Made by a program: the position numbers and the translations under genes
Assembly: GCA_035627955.1 (NCBI GenBank)
Contig: DASPKU010000003.1
Location: forward strand, 54,464-118,463
DNA length: 64,000 bases
Origin: Phycisphaerales bacterium
Lineage (GTDB): Bacteria > Planctomycetota > Phycisphaerae > Phycisphaerales > UBA1924
Direction of reading: 5' to 3'
Notes under the pieces: generated by a model
What the model saw: only the letters and a program-made list of their open reading frames with translations
What the model was told of the DNA's origin: nothing
The model's database searches: none
Shown here: one piece after another, positions 43,450 through 50,442 of the stretch
Numbering within the stretch: the stretch's first letter is position 1
How the letters are laid out: every line of letters begins with the position of its first letter

Positions 43450-45819
43450 TTACCTGGATTCCTGCACGGTCGTTTCGTAGCGCACGCCCTCGGGCACGGG
43501 CACCGGCACGTGCACGGTGGTCCCGAAGTCGCCGGCGGTGCGCTGTGCGGTGTCCACGGCCACGAAGGCCGTGTACGCGGACATCAGAGAGTAATCGAGG
43601 GCGACCTTGCGGGCGGCCTGCGAGAGTTCGGGGTTGTTCACGTCCCAGGCGGACTGGTCGGCGATCTCGGTGAGCTTGGCGCGGGCCCACACCTGCGAGA
43701 GGGCCCTGCTGGCGTGCGGCACTTCGGCGCGGGCCGTGTGCACGTCGATGGTGCGCTGCTCGTTGCCCACGCGTCCGGCAACGCGGATGGTGGAGGGCAT
43801 TTCGCCCTTGTAGCGGCCGGTGAGGATCACAGGACGGCCGACGAAGAGGTCGGGGATGCGGCTGGGGTACACCTCGCTGACGTTCGCGCCCGACCAGTTG
43901 ACGGTGAGGTCGCGCATCGGGGCGTGGCTGATGCGGTCGAAGAAGGTGTCCATGATGGTGCTGGCGTCGTCGCGCAGTGAGAGGTACGTCGCCAGGCCGC
44001 TGCCCATGCGGGCCATGCTGTCCATCAGGTAGCGGTTGCACGAGCCCACGCCGAAGCTGAACACGCGGCTGGCGCCCAGCTTCCTGTGCAGCTCGCCCAG
44101 GATCTCCGCCTCGTTTCCGATGTAGCCGTCGGTGCAGAAGGCGACGAAGCGGAGGCGCTTGGGGTCGTGGGGGAACTCAAGGGCGGCGCGGAGACCCTTC
44201 ATCATGTAGGTGCCGCCGTTGGCGTCCAGGCTCGCGAGGTACTGCTGGCCCTTGCCGATGTTGGCGTCGGTGGCCTCGATCGGCGCGGCCCCGAGGGCGC
44301 TGACGTCGTTGCTGAAGTCGATGATCTGGAAGGTATCGCCGGGCTGGAGGCGGGACAGGCCGCGGGAGATGGCGGTCTGGGCCTGCTGCATCGGCACGCC
44401 GTCCATGCTGCCGGAGCGGTCGAGCACGAAGACGAGCTCGACAGGGTTGCGGGGAACGCTGGCGAGGTCCTTGGGCGGAACGAGCATCATGGTGAAGTAG
44501 CCGCCGTTGTTGTCGCGGGCGTCCGGCGAGTGCGCGAGCAGAGCGGACTTGATGCTCTCACCCGCGACCTGCCACCGCAGCACGAAGTCGCGGTTGGGGA
44601 TGGAGTCGGACTTGGTGAGCGTCACGGTGGCGCGGCTCTCGCTGTTGCGCTTCACGTCGACCTTGTGCGTGCGCGACTCGATCGCCTCGATGCTCACGCC
44701 GGCGTCGATGTCGAGGGAAAGGGCGATATCGTGCCCGCTGCGCTCGGTGGGGCGGAGGTACTGGACCTCGGTTGGCTGGCCTGAGGCGCCGTGGTCGCCG
44801 CGGGCGACAGCGCCGATACCGGATTGCTGAGCGGGCTGAAAGCCCGCCCCCCCGGGTGCGGTGGGCGGGTTGAAGCGCGGTCCGACGACCATCGGGAAGG
44901 TGAACTCGAAGCCGCCGTCGCTGTAGGTAAGCGTGGAGTAGTACGTGACGTTGATGTCGATCGCCTTGCCCGGCTCGATGTTCGCGACCTTCTGCGTGAA
45001 GATGTTGGGCCGCTCCTGCGTGAGCAGGCTGGCGGTGTAGCCCTGGGCGCGGGCCTGGTGGTAGATCCTCTCCGCCTGCTCCCGTTCGCGAATGATGCCG
45101 CGGATCTGCCGGTCCCCAATGGTCATCAGGAACTCGCTGACCACGGCGTTCTCCGGCAGCGGAAACACATACACCGCCTCGATCTTGCTGCTGTACGGGT
45201 TGTGGAACTGCTGCGTGACAGTGACGGCGGAGATGTAGCCCGCGACCGCGCCCTTCACGTCCGTGTGCTTGAGCGGGACGGTGACCTGCTTCTCGTCGAT
45301 GGTGGTGATCAGCCCGCCGCAGCCGATGGCGTCGTTCTGGGCCCGCTCGGCGGCGCGTTGGCGCTCGATGATGAGCAACTCGGTGTTCTTCTCGGCGCGG
45401 GTGATGTCGTTGCCGCGCAGCGCGGTGTCGACCTTGGGCTTTGTCTCGAGGGGGAGCGCCTCCGCGCGACCGAGGCTTCGGACGTCCATGTCGCCATCGG
45501 CATTGACAGTCGGATCGAACCCGACGCCAGACTCACCGACCACGCCCCGGCTGTAGGTCGCTTTGGGCCAATCGCTCGGGTAATCGAGGATGTTCGGCGG
45601 GCTGACGGGCTGGGATCCTCTGACCATGAGGCGCAGATCGGTGTAGGTGTGCGCCTCCGCGTGACCACTGGGGCCCTGCGCCACACTTGTCCTGCTCTCG
45701 CTCTTTCCGGCGTGCGCAGCCCCCACCGAGTTGCACGCCGCCATGAACAGCGACGTGCCGGTCACCGCGAGCGCAACGCCGGCTGTGATGATCATTCTGA
45801 GGTGCTTGCGGTTCTTCAC
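43450..45819 (-). CDS. VIT and von Willebrand A domain protein (lipoprotein-like)
   Basis: A 789-residue exported protein. The N terminus has a membrane segment ending in SLFMAAC (possible lipobox). A VIT domain (about 170-360) carries VTVTQQFHNPYSSKIEAVYVFPLP and RQIRGIIREREQAERIYHQA. A von Willebrand A domain (about 460-650) has the MIDAS motif LDRSGSM followed by the DxSxS partner residues (VELVFVLDRSGSMDGVP). A helical C terminus follows. The GTG start at 45819 is supported by AAGGAGAAGG. Residues about 321-333 (GGAGFQPAQQ) are encoded by a palindromic repeat. The partner and ligand are unknown. It lies in an operon after two small envelope genes. Confidence 0.88.
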   Translation of the reverse strand: MKNRKHLRMIITAGVALAVTGTSLFMAACNSVGAAHAGKSESRTSVAQGPSGHAEAHTYTDLRLMVRGSQPVSPPNILDYPSDWPKATYSRGVVGESGVGFDPTVNADGDMDVRSLGRAEALPLETKPKVDTALRGNDITRAEKNTELLIIERQRAAERAQNDAIGCGGLITTIDEKQVTVPLKHTDVKGAVAGYISAVTVTQQFHNPYSSKIEAVYVFPLPENAVVSEFLMTIGDRQIRGIIREREQAERIYHQARAQGYTASLLTQERPNIFTQKVANIEPGKAIDINVTYYSTLTYSDGGFEFTFPMVVGPRFNPPTAPGGAGFQPAQQSGIGAVARGDHGASGQPTEVQYLRPTERSGHDIALSLDIDAGVSIEAIESRTHKVDVKRNSESRATVTLTKSDSIPNRDFVLRWQVAGESIKSALLAHSPDARDNNGGYFTMMLVPPKDLASVPRNPVELVFVLDRSGSMDGVPMQQAQTAISRGLSRLQPGDTFQIIDFSNDVSALGAAPIEATDANIGKGQQYLASLDANGGTYMMKGLRAALEFPHDPKRLRFVAFCTDGYIGNEAEILGELHRKLGASRVFSFGVGSCNRYLMDSMARMGSGLATYLSLRDDASTIMDTFFDRISHAPMRDLTVNWSGANVSEVYPSRIPDLFVGRPVILTGRYKGEMPSTIRVAGRVGNEQRTIDVHTARAEVPHASRALSQVWARAKLTEIADQSAWDVNNPELSQAARKVALDYSLMSAYTAFVAVDTAQRTAGDFGTTVHVPVPVPEGVRYETTVQESR
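44822..44860. repeat. GCGGGCTGAAAGCCCGC palindrome inside the VIT/vWA gene
   Basis: GCGGGCT-GAA-AGCCCGC followed by CCCCCCGGG, read in frame as GGAGFQPAQQ. It is the same core palindrome as in carB at 37112. Confidence 0.75.
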
Positions 45820-45831
45820 AGGGCCTTCTCC

Positions 45832-46317
45832 TTAGGGCTTCGCGCCGGGCGCGGCGTCGGGCGTGTGCGGCTGGATGGTGAGCGTGGCGTTGAACGCGCG
45901 ACCCCCCGGGGCCGCGGCGGTGATCGTCGTCGTGAAACTTGGCGTGCCGCCCTCGGCCATCACGTGCAGGCGTGCGACCCGGACCTTGCCGGTGGGGGCG
46001 TCCTTGGTGGTAAACGCGCCGATGATGACGTGCTCGCCTTGGATGGCCTTGGGGTCGTAGTGGGGGGCCCCGCTGTACGGGCCGGGCTGCCCGCCCTCGA
46101 TGCCGACGATGCGGGCGTGCTTGAGCGTGTCCTTGACCTCCACCTGCCACGCGCTCAGCGGCTCGCTCCCCGCGTCGATCACCACGTCGTAGGCGAGGAA
46201 CTCGGTCGTCGTCGCCGCGGGCATGGTGTTGTCAACGCGCGGCTCGGGTTGGGGGCTCCACGCGCCAGCCACGACCGCAGCCGCGACGAGGAGGATGGAC
46301 GCGACCAGGGCCTTCAC
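45832..46317 (-). CDS. Secreted protein (hypothetical)
   Basis: A 161-residue exported protein starting MKALVASILLVAAAVVAGAW (signal peptide or single anchor). The mature part is beta-rich (AYDVVIDAGSEPLSAWQVEV, then GEHVIIGAFTTKDAPTGKVRVARLHVMA, then FNATLTIQPHT), like a cohesin-type or pilin-type beta sandwich, though no family is recognised. The GTG start overlaps the stop of the upstream EF-hand gene by four bases. The VIT/vWA gene follows 12 bases downstream. The three are probably one operon and may form one envelope assembly. Confidence 0.75.
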   Translation of the reverse strand: MKALVASILLVAAAVVAGAWSPQPEPRVDNTMPAATTTEFLAYDVVIDAGSEPLSAWQVEVKDTLKHARIVGIEGGQPGPYSGAPHYDPKAIQGEHVIIGAFTTKDAPTGKVRVARLHVMAEGGTPSFTTTITAAAPGGRAFNATLTIQPHTPDAAPGAKP

Positions 46318-46799
46318 AGCGTCCCCCGCTGCAGGCTGACAGCGTCCGCCGCGAGCATCTTCACGTCGCGGGAGTCCACGCGGTCATCCGCGTTGAGGTC
46401 GAGCTGCTGGACGTCCTGCTTCGCGAGCTGGCCGCCATCGACACGCTCGGCGAGGAGGAGGGCGTCGAGCATGTCGATGCGGCCGTCGGCGTTGAGGTCC
46501 CGCGGGTTGGCCGAAGCCACGGCGTTGGCCGGCGCCGGCTTCGAGCTCGGCCACGCGAACCACGCGGTGATGGTCCCGGCGGCGAGGGCCGCGGCCAGGC
46601 CGGTGAGCAGGTTGCGGCGGAAGCGGCGATGGGCGTGCTTGCGGCGGTTGCCCGCGGCCACGCCGACCTTGGCGGCCATAGCGAGCATGTCGCGGTCAAA
46701 GGCCGCGTCGGTGCCGGGAAAGTCGAGGGAGCGGTAAGCATCCCGGAGCTGCCGCTCGAGACGGGGCGGGATCTGAGGGTTGGGGTCGTGGGGGTTCAC
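46314..46799 (-). CDS. Membrane-anchored protein with dockerin/EF-hand repeats
   Basis: A 161-residue protein. A cytoplasmic N-terminal part (residues 1-62, PPRLERQLRDAYRSLDFPGT, basic RRKHAHRRFRR) precedes one membrane span (NLLTGLAAALAAGTITAWFA). The external C terminus has two type I dockerin-like EF-hand loops (DLNADGRIDMLDALLLAERV and DLNADDRVDSRDVKMLAADA). The layout resembles a small anti-sigma-type or docking membrane protein, but no sigma factor is next to it. The GTG start is used. It is the first gene of the unit with the secreted protein, the VIT/vWA protein and the lipoprotein, and a MITE-like element lies just upstream. Confidence 0.75.
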   Translation of the reverse strand: MNPHDPNPQIPPRLERQLRDAYRSLDFPGTDAAFDRDMLAMAAKVGVAAGNRRKHAHRRFRRNLLTGLAAALAAGTITAWFAWPSSKPAPANAVASANPRDLNADGRIDMLDALLLAERVDGGQLAKQDVQQLDLNADDRVDSRDVKMLAADAVSLQRGTL

Positions 46800-46840
46800 G
46801 CGGGTAGAGTGCGCGGGGGACCCCTCAGGTTCACGAAAAT

Positions 46841-46940
46841 CGTTCGAAACGAGCCCGGAACGCAGTGACGGGTTTCTTTTTGTGGCAGCTCACGACAGCC
46901 CCAAAGGCCCACTCACTGCGTTCGGGGCTCGTACCGAACG
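46841..46940. repeat. MITE-like element, copy D (best preserved)
   Basis: A 100-bp element with 28-bp terminal inverted repeats that match at 25 positions. Left: CGTTCGAAACGAGCCCGGAA-CGCAGTGA. Right, reversed: CGTTCGGTACGAGCCCCGAA-CGCAGTGA. The ends match copies A-C. It lies in the 184-bp region between two divergent genes and so may carry or alter their promoters. Confidence 0.8.
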
Positions 46941-46983
46941 TGTTTTTCACCTCCTACGCTCTTCGCCCACACAGGAGCAGAGC

Positions 46984-47850
46984 ATGGAACCCAGGACGCT
47001 GGCGGTGATCGGGGCGGGGCAGATGGGCGGCGGGATCGCGCAGGTCGCGGCCGCGGCGGGCATGAACGTCATCGTGTTCGACGCCTACCCCGGCGCGTGC
47101 GACAAGTGCAAGGGCGTGCACAAGAAGTCCATGAGCAAGTTTGTCGAGAAGGGCAAGATGACGCAGTCCGACATGGACGCCGCGATCGCCCGCATCGACT
47201 TCGTTGACAACCTTGACGCCATCGCCAGGGCCGACTGGGTGGTCGAGGCCATCGTGGAGGACGCCGCGGTCAAGGCCGATCTCTTCAAGAAGCTCGCGGC
47301 CATGTTCCCCCGCGAGGACGTGGTGCTCGCGACCAACACAAGCTCGATCAGCATCACGCAGATCGCCACCAGCGCCGGCCCCGCCGCCCCGCGCGTGGTG
47401 GGCATGCACTTCTTCAACCCCGTGCCGCTGATGCAGCTGGTGGAGGTGATCCCCGGCCTGCAGACAAGCCCCGCGGTGGTGGAGCGCACGGTGGCACTGG
47501 CGACAAAGCTGGGCAAGACGCCGCTCAAGGCGAGCGACCGCGCCGGCTTCATCAGCAACCGCGTGCTGATGCCGATGATCAACGAGGCGTTCTACGCGTG
47601 GATGGAGGGCGTCGCCGAGCCCGAGGCCATCGACGGCATCATGAAGCTCGGCTGCAACTTCCCCATGGGCCCGCTGCAGCTGGCCGACTTCATCGGCCTG
47701 GACACCTGCGTCAACATCATGAACGTGCTCGCCGACGGCCTCAACAACGACCGCTACCGCGCCTGCCCGCTGCTCAAGCAGCTGGTCACGGCGGGGCGCC
47801 TGGGCAACAAGAGCGGGCGCGGGGTGTACGACTACGCGGGGAAGAGGTAA
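46984..47850 (+). CDS. 3-hydroxyacyl-CoA (3-hydroxybutyryl-CoA) dehydrogenase
   Basis: A 288-residue NAD(P)-dependent dehydrogenase of fatty-acid/butanoyl metabolism. It has the Rossmann motif GAGQMGGGIAQVAAAAGMNV, TNTSSISITQIA, the catalytic His region MHFFNPVPLMQLVEVIPG, DRAGFISNRVLMPMINEAFY and the C-terminal LADFIGLDTCVNIMNVLADG. Length and motifs match single-domain PaaH/Hbd enzymes. The signature KCKGVHKKSMSKFVEKGKMT replaces the usual helix. ATG 46984 is used; the longer frame upstream translates the MITE-like element and is rejected. No thiolase or crotonase genes are adjacent, so the pathway is uncertain. Confidence 0.92.
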   Translation: MEPRTLAVIGAGQMGGGIAQVAAAAGMNVIVFDAYPGACDKCKGVHKKSMSKFVEKGKMTQSDMDAAIARIDFVDNLDAIARADWVVEAIVEDAAVKADLFKKLAAMFPREDVVLATNTSSISITQIATSAGPAAPRVVGMHFFNPVPLMQLVEVIPGLQTSPAVVERTVALATKLGKTPLKASDRAGFISNRVLMPMINEAFYAWMEGVAEPEAIDGIMKLGCNFPMGPLQLADFIGLDTCVNIMNVLADGLNNDRYRACPLLKQLVTAGRLGNKSGRGVYDYAGKR

Positions 47851-47904
47851 GGAGCATTGCGAGGCTGGTTCCTCAGCTCCGTTCTACGGGGCTTCCCGCT
47901 TTCA

Positions 47905-47943
47905 GGCCACGGCTTCAGCCGTGGTCAGGGGCGAGCCGCAAGT
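47905..47943. repeat. Outer hairpin (left) of the second HUH transposase locus
   Basis: Stem CCACGGCT/AGCCGTGG (47907-47924) followed by TCAGGGGCGAGCCGC. Its inverted partner is at 48513-48550, and the two match over about 37 bp. Confidence 0.85.
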
Positions 47944-47963
47944 CCTTGGTTTGCGCATTCCAC

Positions 47964-47987
47964 GGCAGGCCGTTTCAACGGCCTGCC
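47964..47987. repeat. Inner hairpin (left) of the second HUH transposase locus
   Basis: A perfect 10-bp stem GGCAGGCCGT/ACGGCCTGCC with loop TTCA. It contains the transposase stop codon (47975-47977). A decayed inverted partner (CCCGTTGAAACGGTCTGGG) lies at about 48471-48490. Confidence 0.85.
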
Positions 47988-48433
47988 TGCTGGAGGCCTT
48001 CAGGCTCCACCTCTAGCTCGGTGATCCGCTCCAATCGATCGACGGCAGTCCCTCTTCCATGATGCTCGCGCTGATTGCGGATGTACTCAAGCACCCATGG
48101 CAGGTCACGCTTGCCGAACGACACGTCGCCGTACCCCGTCTGCCACGCCAGTGAACCCGGGCCGCAGGGGCCGTGGTTCACGGCGTGCGAGCAGGCACCC
48201 TTGAGGTCGCCCACCCATTCCGCCAGTTGAACGGTGGGCGGCAGCGACACGGCCATGTGCACGTGGTCCTCGATGCCGCCGATCGCGTGAACGATGGCGC
48301 CCTGGACGGAGAGGGCGCGGTGGATGAGGAACTTGTACGCGACCTCTTGTACCGGCGGTGTGATGAGAGGCAGGTTGTTTTTCGTGTGCCAGACGAAGTG
48401 GTAGAAGAGTTCCCAGTACACGTTGCGTGGCAT
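47975..48433 (-). CDS. IS200/IS605-type Y1 (HUH) transposase, RAYT-like
   Basis: A 152-residue single-strand transposase. It shows MPRNVYWELFYHFVWHTKNN, the HUH motif GIEDHVHMAVSLPPTV (His 57 and His 59), GACSHAVNH and the catalytic tyrosine in WVLEYIRNQREHH (Tyr near 117), with WQTGYGDVSFGKRDL before it. It is shorter than the RAYT at 23.0 kb and closer to IS200-like TnpA of the YHFVWHTK type. There is no tnpB. ATG 48433 is used. The stop lies in a perfect hairpin, and the gene sits inside two nested pairs of inverted hairpins, so the whole 47905-48550 block looks like a REP-transposase unit. All catalytic residues are present. Confidence 0.9.
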   Translation of the reverse strand: MPRNVYWELFYHFVWHTKNNLPLITPPVQEVAYKFLIHRALSVQGAIVHAIGGIEDHVHMAVSLPPTVQLAEWVGDLKGACSHAVNHGPCGPGSLAWQTGYGDVSFGKRDLPWVLEYIRNQREHHGRGTAVDRLERITELEVEPEGLQQAGR

Positions 48434-48450
48434 GGGCGCAGTCTACTGGC

Positions 48451-48490
48451 CTGAAGGCGGCTTGCGGGAAGCCCGTTGAAACGGTCTGGG
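48451..48490. repeat. Inner hairpin (right) of the second HUH transposase locus
   Basis: CTGAAGGCGGCTTGCGGGAA followed by GCCCGTTGAAACGGTCTGGG. Reversed, it aligns with the left inner hairpin and its CCTTCAGG flank (47964-48004), with several mismatches. Confidence 0.65.
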
Positions 48491-48512
48491 AAACCGTGAG
48501 GATGAGATCAAC

Positions 48513-48550
48513 TGCGGGCGGCTCGCCTGACCACGGCTGAAGCCGTGGCC
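48513..48550. repeat. Outer hairpin (right) of the second HUH transposase locus
   Basis: Stem CCACGGCT/AGCCGTGG (48531-48548, loop GA), preceded by GCGGGCGGCTCGCCTGA. It is the inverted partner of 47905-47943. A further hairpin, AAGCCCCCTCAAAGGGGGCT, follows at about 48561-48580. Confidence 0.85.
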
Positions 48551-48580
48551 TGATAGCGTGAAGCCCCCTCAAAGGGGGCT

Positions 48581-48818
48581 CACGAAGGGGCGGGCTAACC
48601 CTTCCCGCAAGTGGCTAAAACTAAGTCGCACTGTGGCTTAGAAGGTGCCTCACAAAAACTGTTTTCGTTCCGTGCAACTGCCTCTCCGCCGGCGCTGTAG
48701 ACCGACAGGACTGTGATCCCGTCGGGCAGTTTCCGCCCCTGTCGGGACAATCTCGAGACACAGTCCCCTGGGCCGCAGGGTGTGCGGCGTCGAGCGCTAA
48801 CGCGCTCAGGAGAGAGAA
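48581..48818. other. Leader region of the PEP-CTERM-like gene
   Basis: About 240 bp without a gene. It contains GCCGCAGGGTGTGCGGC (about 48771-48787) and the AGGAGAGAG ribosome-binding site. No promoter boxes are clear. Confidence 0.3.
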
Positions 48819-49706
48819 ATGAAGCTCACAGGCCTGGATCGTTCGCGCGCGCACATCATCCTTTGCGCGGGCGTGCTCGCGTGCTCCGCAGGCGCCGCGC
48901 TGTCCGAAGTGAACACGCGCCTTGAGTACCAGGTCTCCCCGGCATTGACCGAGAGCTGGAGCTCGCACATCAACGCGAAGCCGGGCGATTCGGTCGACAT
49001 CCGCGTGCGGGTCTCGTACATCGGGACGCAATCCCCCATCGGCCTCGGCGCCGTGATGTACCAGCCGACGGTGAGCAACTGGGATGTTGATGGGGCTCAC
49101 CAGGATCAGCTCACGCCCTTCGCCACCGGCGCTGGCGATGGCAGCCCCGCCGTTCCGTCGGGCGTGGTCCCCGACGCGCCCGGGCAGTACGGCCGCATAC
49201 AAGGATTCGGCCGCACTGCGAACGGCCCCAACTCCCTCGGCGGCCCCAACGTCGTTCAGGACCGCGGCCTGGCGCAGGTCCATAACGGCGTCAGCTATCT
49301 CCGCATCGCGAAGTCCAACTTCACCGCATGGCAGGCGGGCGCCGCTGGTCCCACCGGCGCTGGTGGTGTGGATTCTTCTCAGTGGACGCCGGGTTTCCGC
49401 CCCGACTTCGCGCCCTCCTTCGACCCCCGGCTGACCGATATCGTCGTCTTCAAGTTCAACATCACGCTCAGCGCCGACACCGACGTGCGCGACCTCATCG
49501 CCTCCACGCCGCAGGAGCTGCTGTCCTACTGGGACACCGGGTTCTCGCAGGCCCGCGCCCGATGGGTGGCGAACACCACCGAGGCCACGGGCAGCATCCG
49601 CGGCGAGTACCTGGTCGTCCCCGCGTCAATCCACGTGGTGCCCTCGCCCGGCGTGCTGGCGATTTGCGGGCTTGGCTTGATGGCGGTCGCGCGCCGACGC
49701 AAGTGA
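48819..49706 (+). CDS. Secreted protein with PEP-CTERM-like sorting tail
   Basis: A 295-residue exported protein. The N terminus MKLTGLDRSRAHIILCAGVL with ACSAGAA is a signal peptide (AGGAGAGAG ribosome-binding site six bases before the ATG). The body is a beta-rich, S/T/N-rich domain (WSSHINAKPGDSVDIRVRVS, YIGTQSPIGLGAVMYQPTV). The last 23 residues are a sorting signal of the PEP-CTERM kind: VPSPGVLAICGLGLMAVARR followed by RK, that is Pro-rich motif, hydrophobic helix and Arg cluster, with the PEP tripeptide replaced by PSPG as in other planctomycetes. It is expected to be processed by an exosortase and placed at the cell surface. It ends with a strong terminator. Confidence 0.85.
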   Translation: MKLTGLDRSRAHIILCAGVLACSAGAALSEVNTRLEYQVSPALTESWSSHINAKPGDSVDIRVRVSYIGTQSPIGLGAVMYQPTVSNWDVDGAHQDQLTPFATGAGDGSPAVPSGVVPDAPGQYGRIQGFGRTANGPNSLGGPNVVQDRGLAQVHNGVSYLRIAKSNFTAWQAGAAGPTGAGGVDSSQWTPGFRPDFAPSFDPRLTDIVVFKFNITLSADTDVRDLIASTPQELLSYWDTGFSQARARWVANTTEATGSIRGEYLVVPASIHVVPSPGVLAICGLGLMAVARRRK

Positions 49707-49729
49707 GACGTGAAGTCCGCCGCGTCCTC

Positions 49730-49760
49730 AGCCCCGCTCGACGGGGCTTTTTCTTTTTTA
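49730..49760 (+). terminator. Intrinsic terminator of the PEP-CTERM-like gene
   Basis: Stem AGCCCCG/CGGGGCT with a 5-nt loop, followed by TTTTCTTTTTT, 24 bp after the stop codon. It is the most T-rich tail in the window. Confidence 0.92.
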
Positions 49761-49797
49761 GAGGGCTACAGCCGTGGCCCCTTGATCGCCGGCACGC

Positions 49798-50442
49798 TCA
49801 CCCCCGCGTCCACCCCACCGCCCCCAGCGCACTCTCCCACCTCCGCCGCTCGCGCTCGGCCTCGGCGTCGTGCTCTCCGGCGTGCCAGAACCAGCAGGTG
49901 TCGACGGGCAGCTCCATGTCGCACACCAGATCGGCGATCTGGCGGTCGGTGAAGTCGGCGTAGGGAGCTTCGATGTGGATGCCCGGCACGTTGTGGCCGC
50001 CGGGCGTGCGGGCGTCGAGGGCGACGAGGCGGCCGATGAGCAGGGCGCGGTCGGCGATGGCGGCGACACGGTCGAGGTCGATGCTGTCGCCCAGCGCACC
50101 GCTGGCGGGCCACAGCACGCGCTCGTAGCCGAGCGACGCTGCGCCGTGCGTGGCGTGCAGCAGCTCGTGAGCCTCGCGCTGCGGCAGCGGCACCTCGAAC
50201 GACACCGGGGGCTGGTCGTGCACTGGAATACCCAGCTGCTCGCACTGCCGCAGCACCGCCGCGGCCCGCCCGCGCGACGGTGCCGATGCGAAGAGCACGG
50301 CACCGACCGCGGCGGGTGTGCCCTTCTCGCCCGCGCCCAGCAGCGCCGCCTCCCGACACACGCCGCACACCAGCAGCGAGGCCATGCCGCCGTCGTGGAG
50401 GATCAACGTGCCGGGTGGAACCGGGTAGGGCGAGGCGCTCAC
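49798..50442 (-). CDS. QueC-like PP-loop protein with degenerate nucleotide-binding motif
   Basis: A 214-residue protein. The overall course resembles 7-cyano-7-deazaguanine synthase (QueC) and related PP-loop proteins, with a C-terminal PYADFTDRQIADLVCDMELP segment like the QueC KxxI...ELGVP region. The P-loop that should read SGGLDS is instead LILHDGGMASLLV, lacking the first Ser and the Asp. The QueC zinc cysteines (CxxC) are missing; the region reads PVDTCWFWHAGEHD. So a catalytic QueC role is unlikely, and a derived binding or regulatory role is more likely. The GTG start overlaps the stop of the upstream S10 peptidase gene by four bases, so the two are co-translated. The family assignment is tentative. 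Confidence 0.6.
   Translation of the reverse strand: MSASPYPVPPGTLILHDGGMASLLVCGVCREAALLGAGEKGTPAAVGAVLFASAPSRGRAAAVLRQCEQLGIPVHDQPPVSFEVPLPQREAHELLHATHGAASLGYERVLWPASGALGDSIDLDRVAAIADRALLIGRLVALDARTPGGHNVPGIHIEAPYADFTDRQIADLVCDMELPVDTCWFWHAGEHDAEAERERRRWESALGAVGWTRG

Noticed and set aside
46780..46983. N-terminal extension of the 3-hydroxyacyl-CoA dehydrogenase
   Set aside because: The upstream in-frame codons translate the MITE-like element. The Rossmann motif begins immediately after ATG 46984, as in the family.
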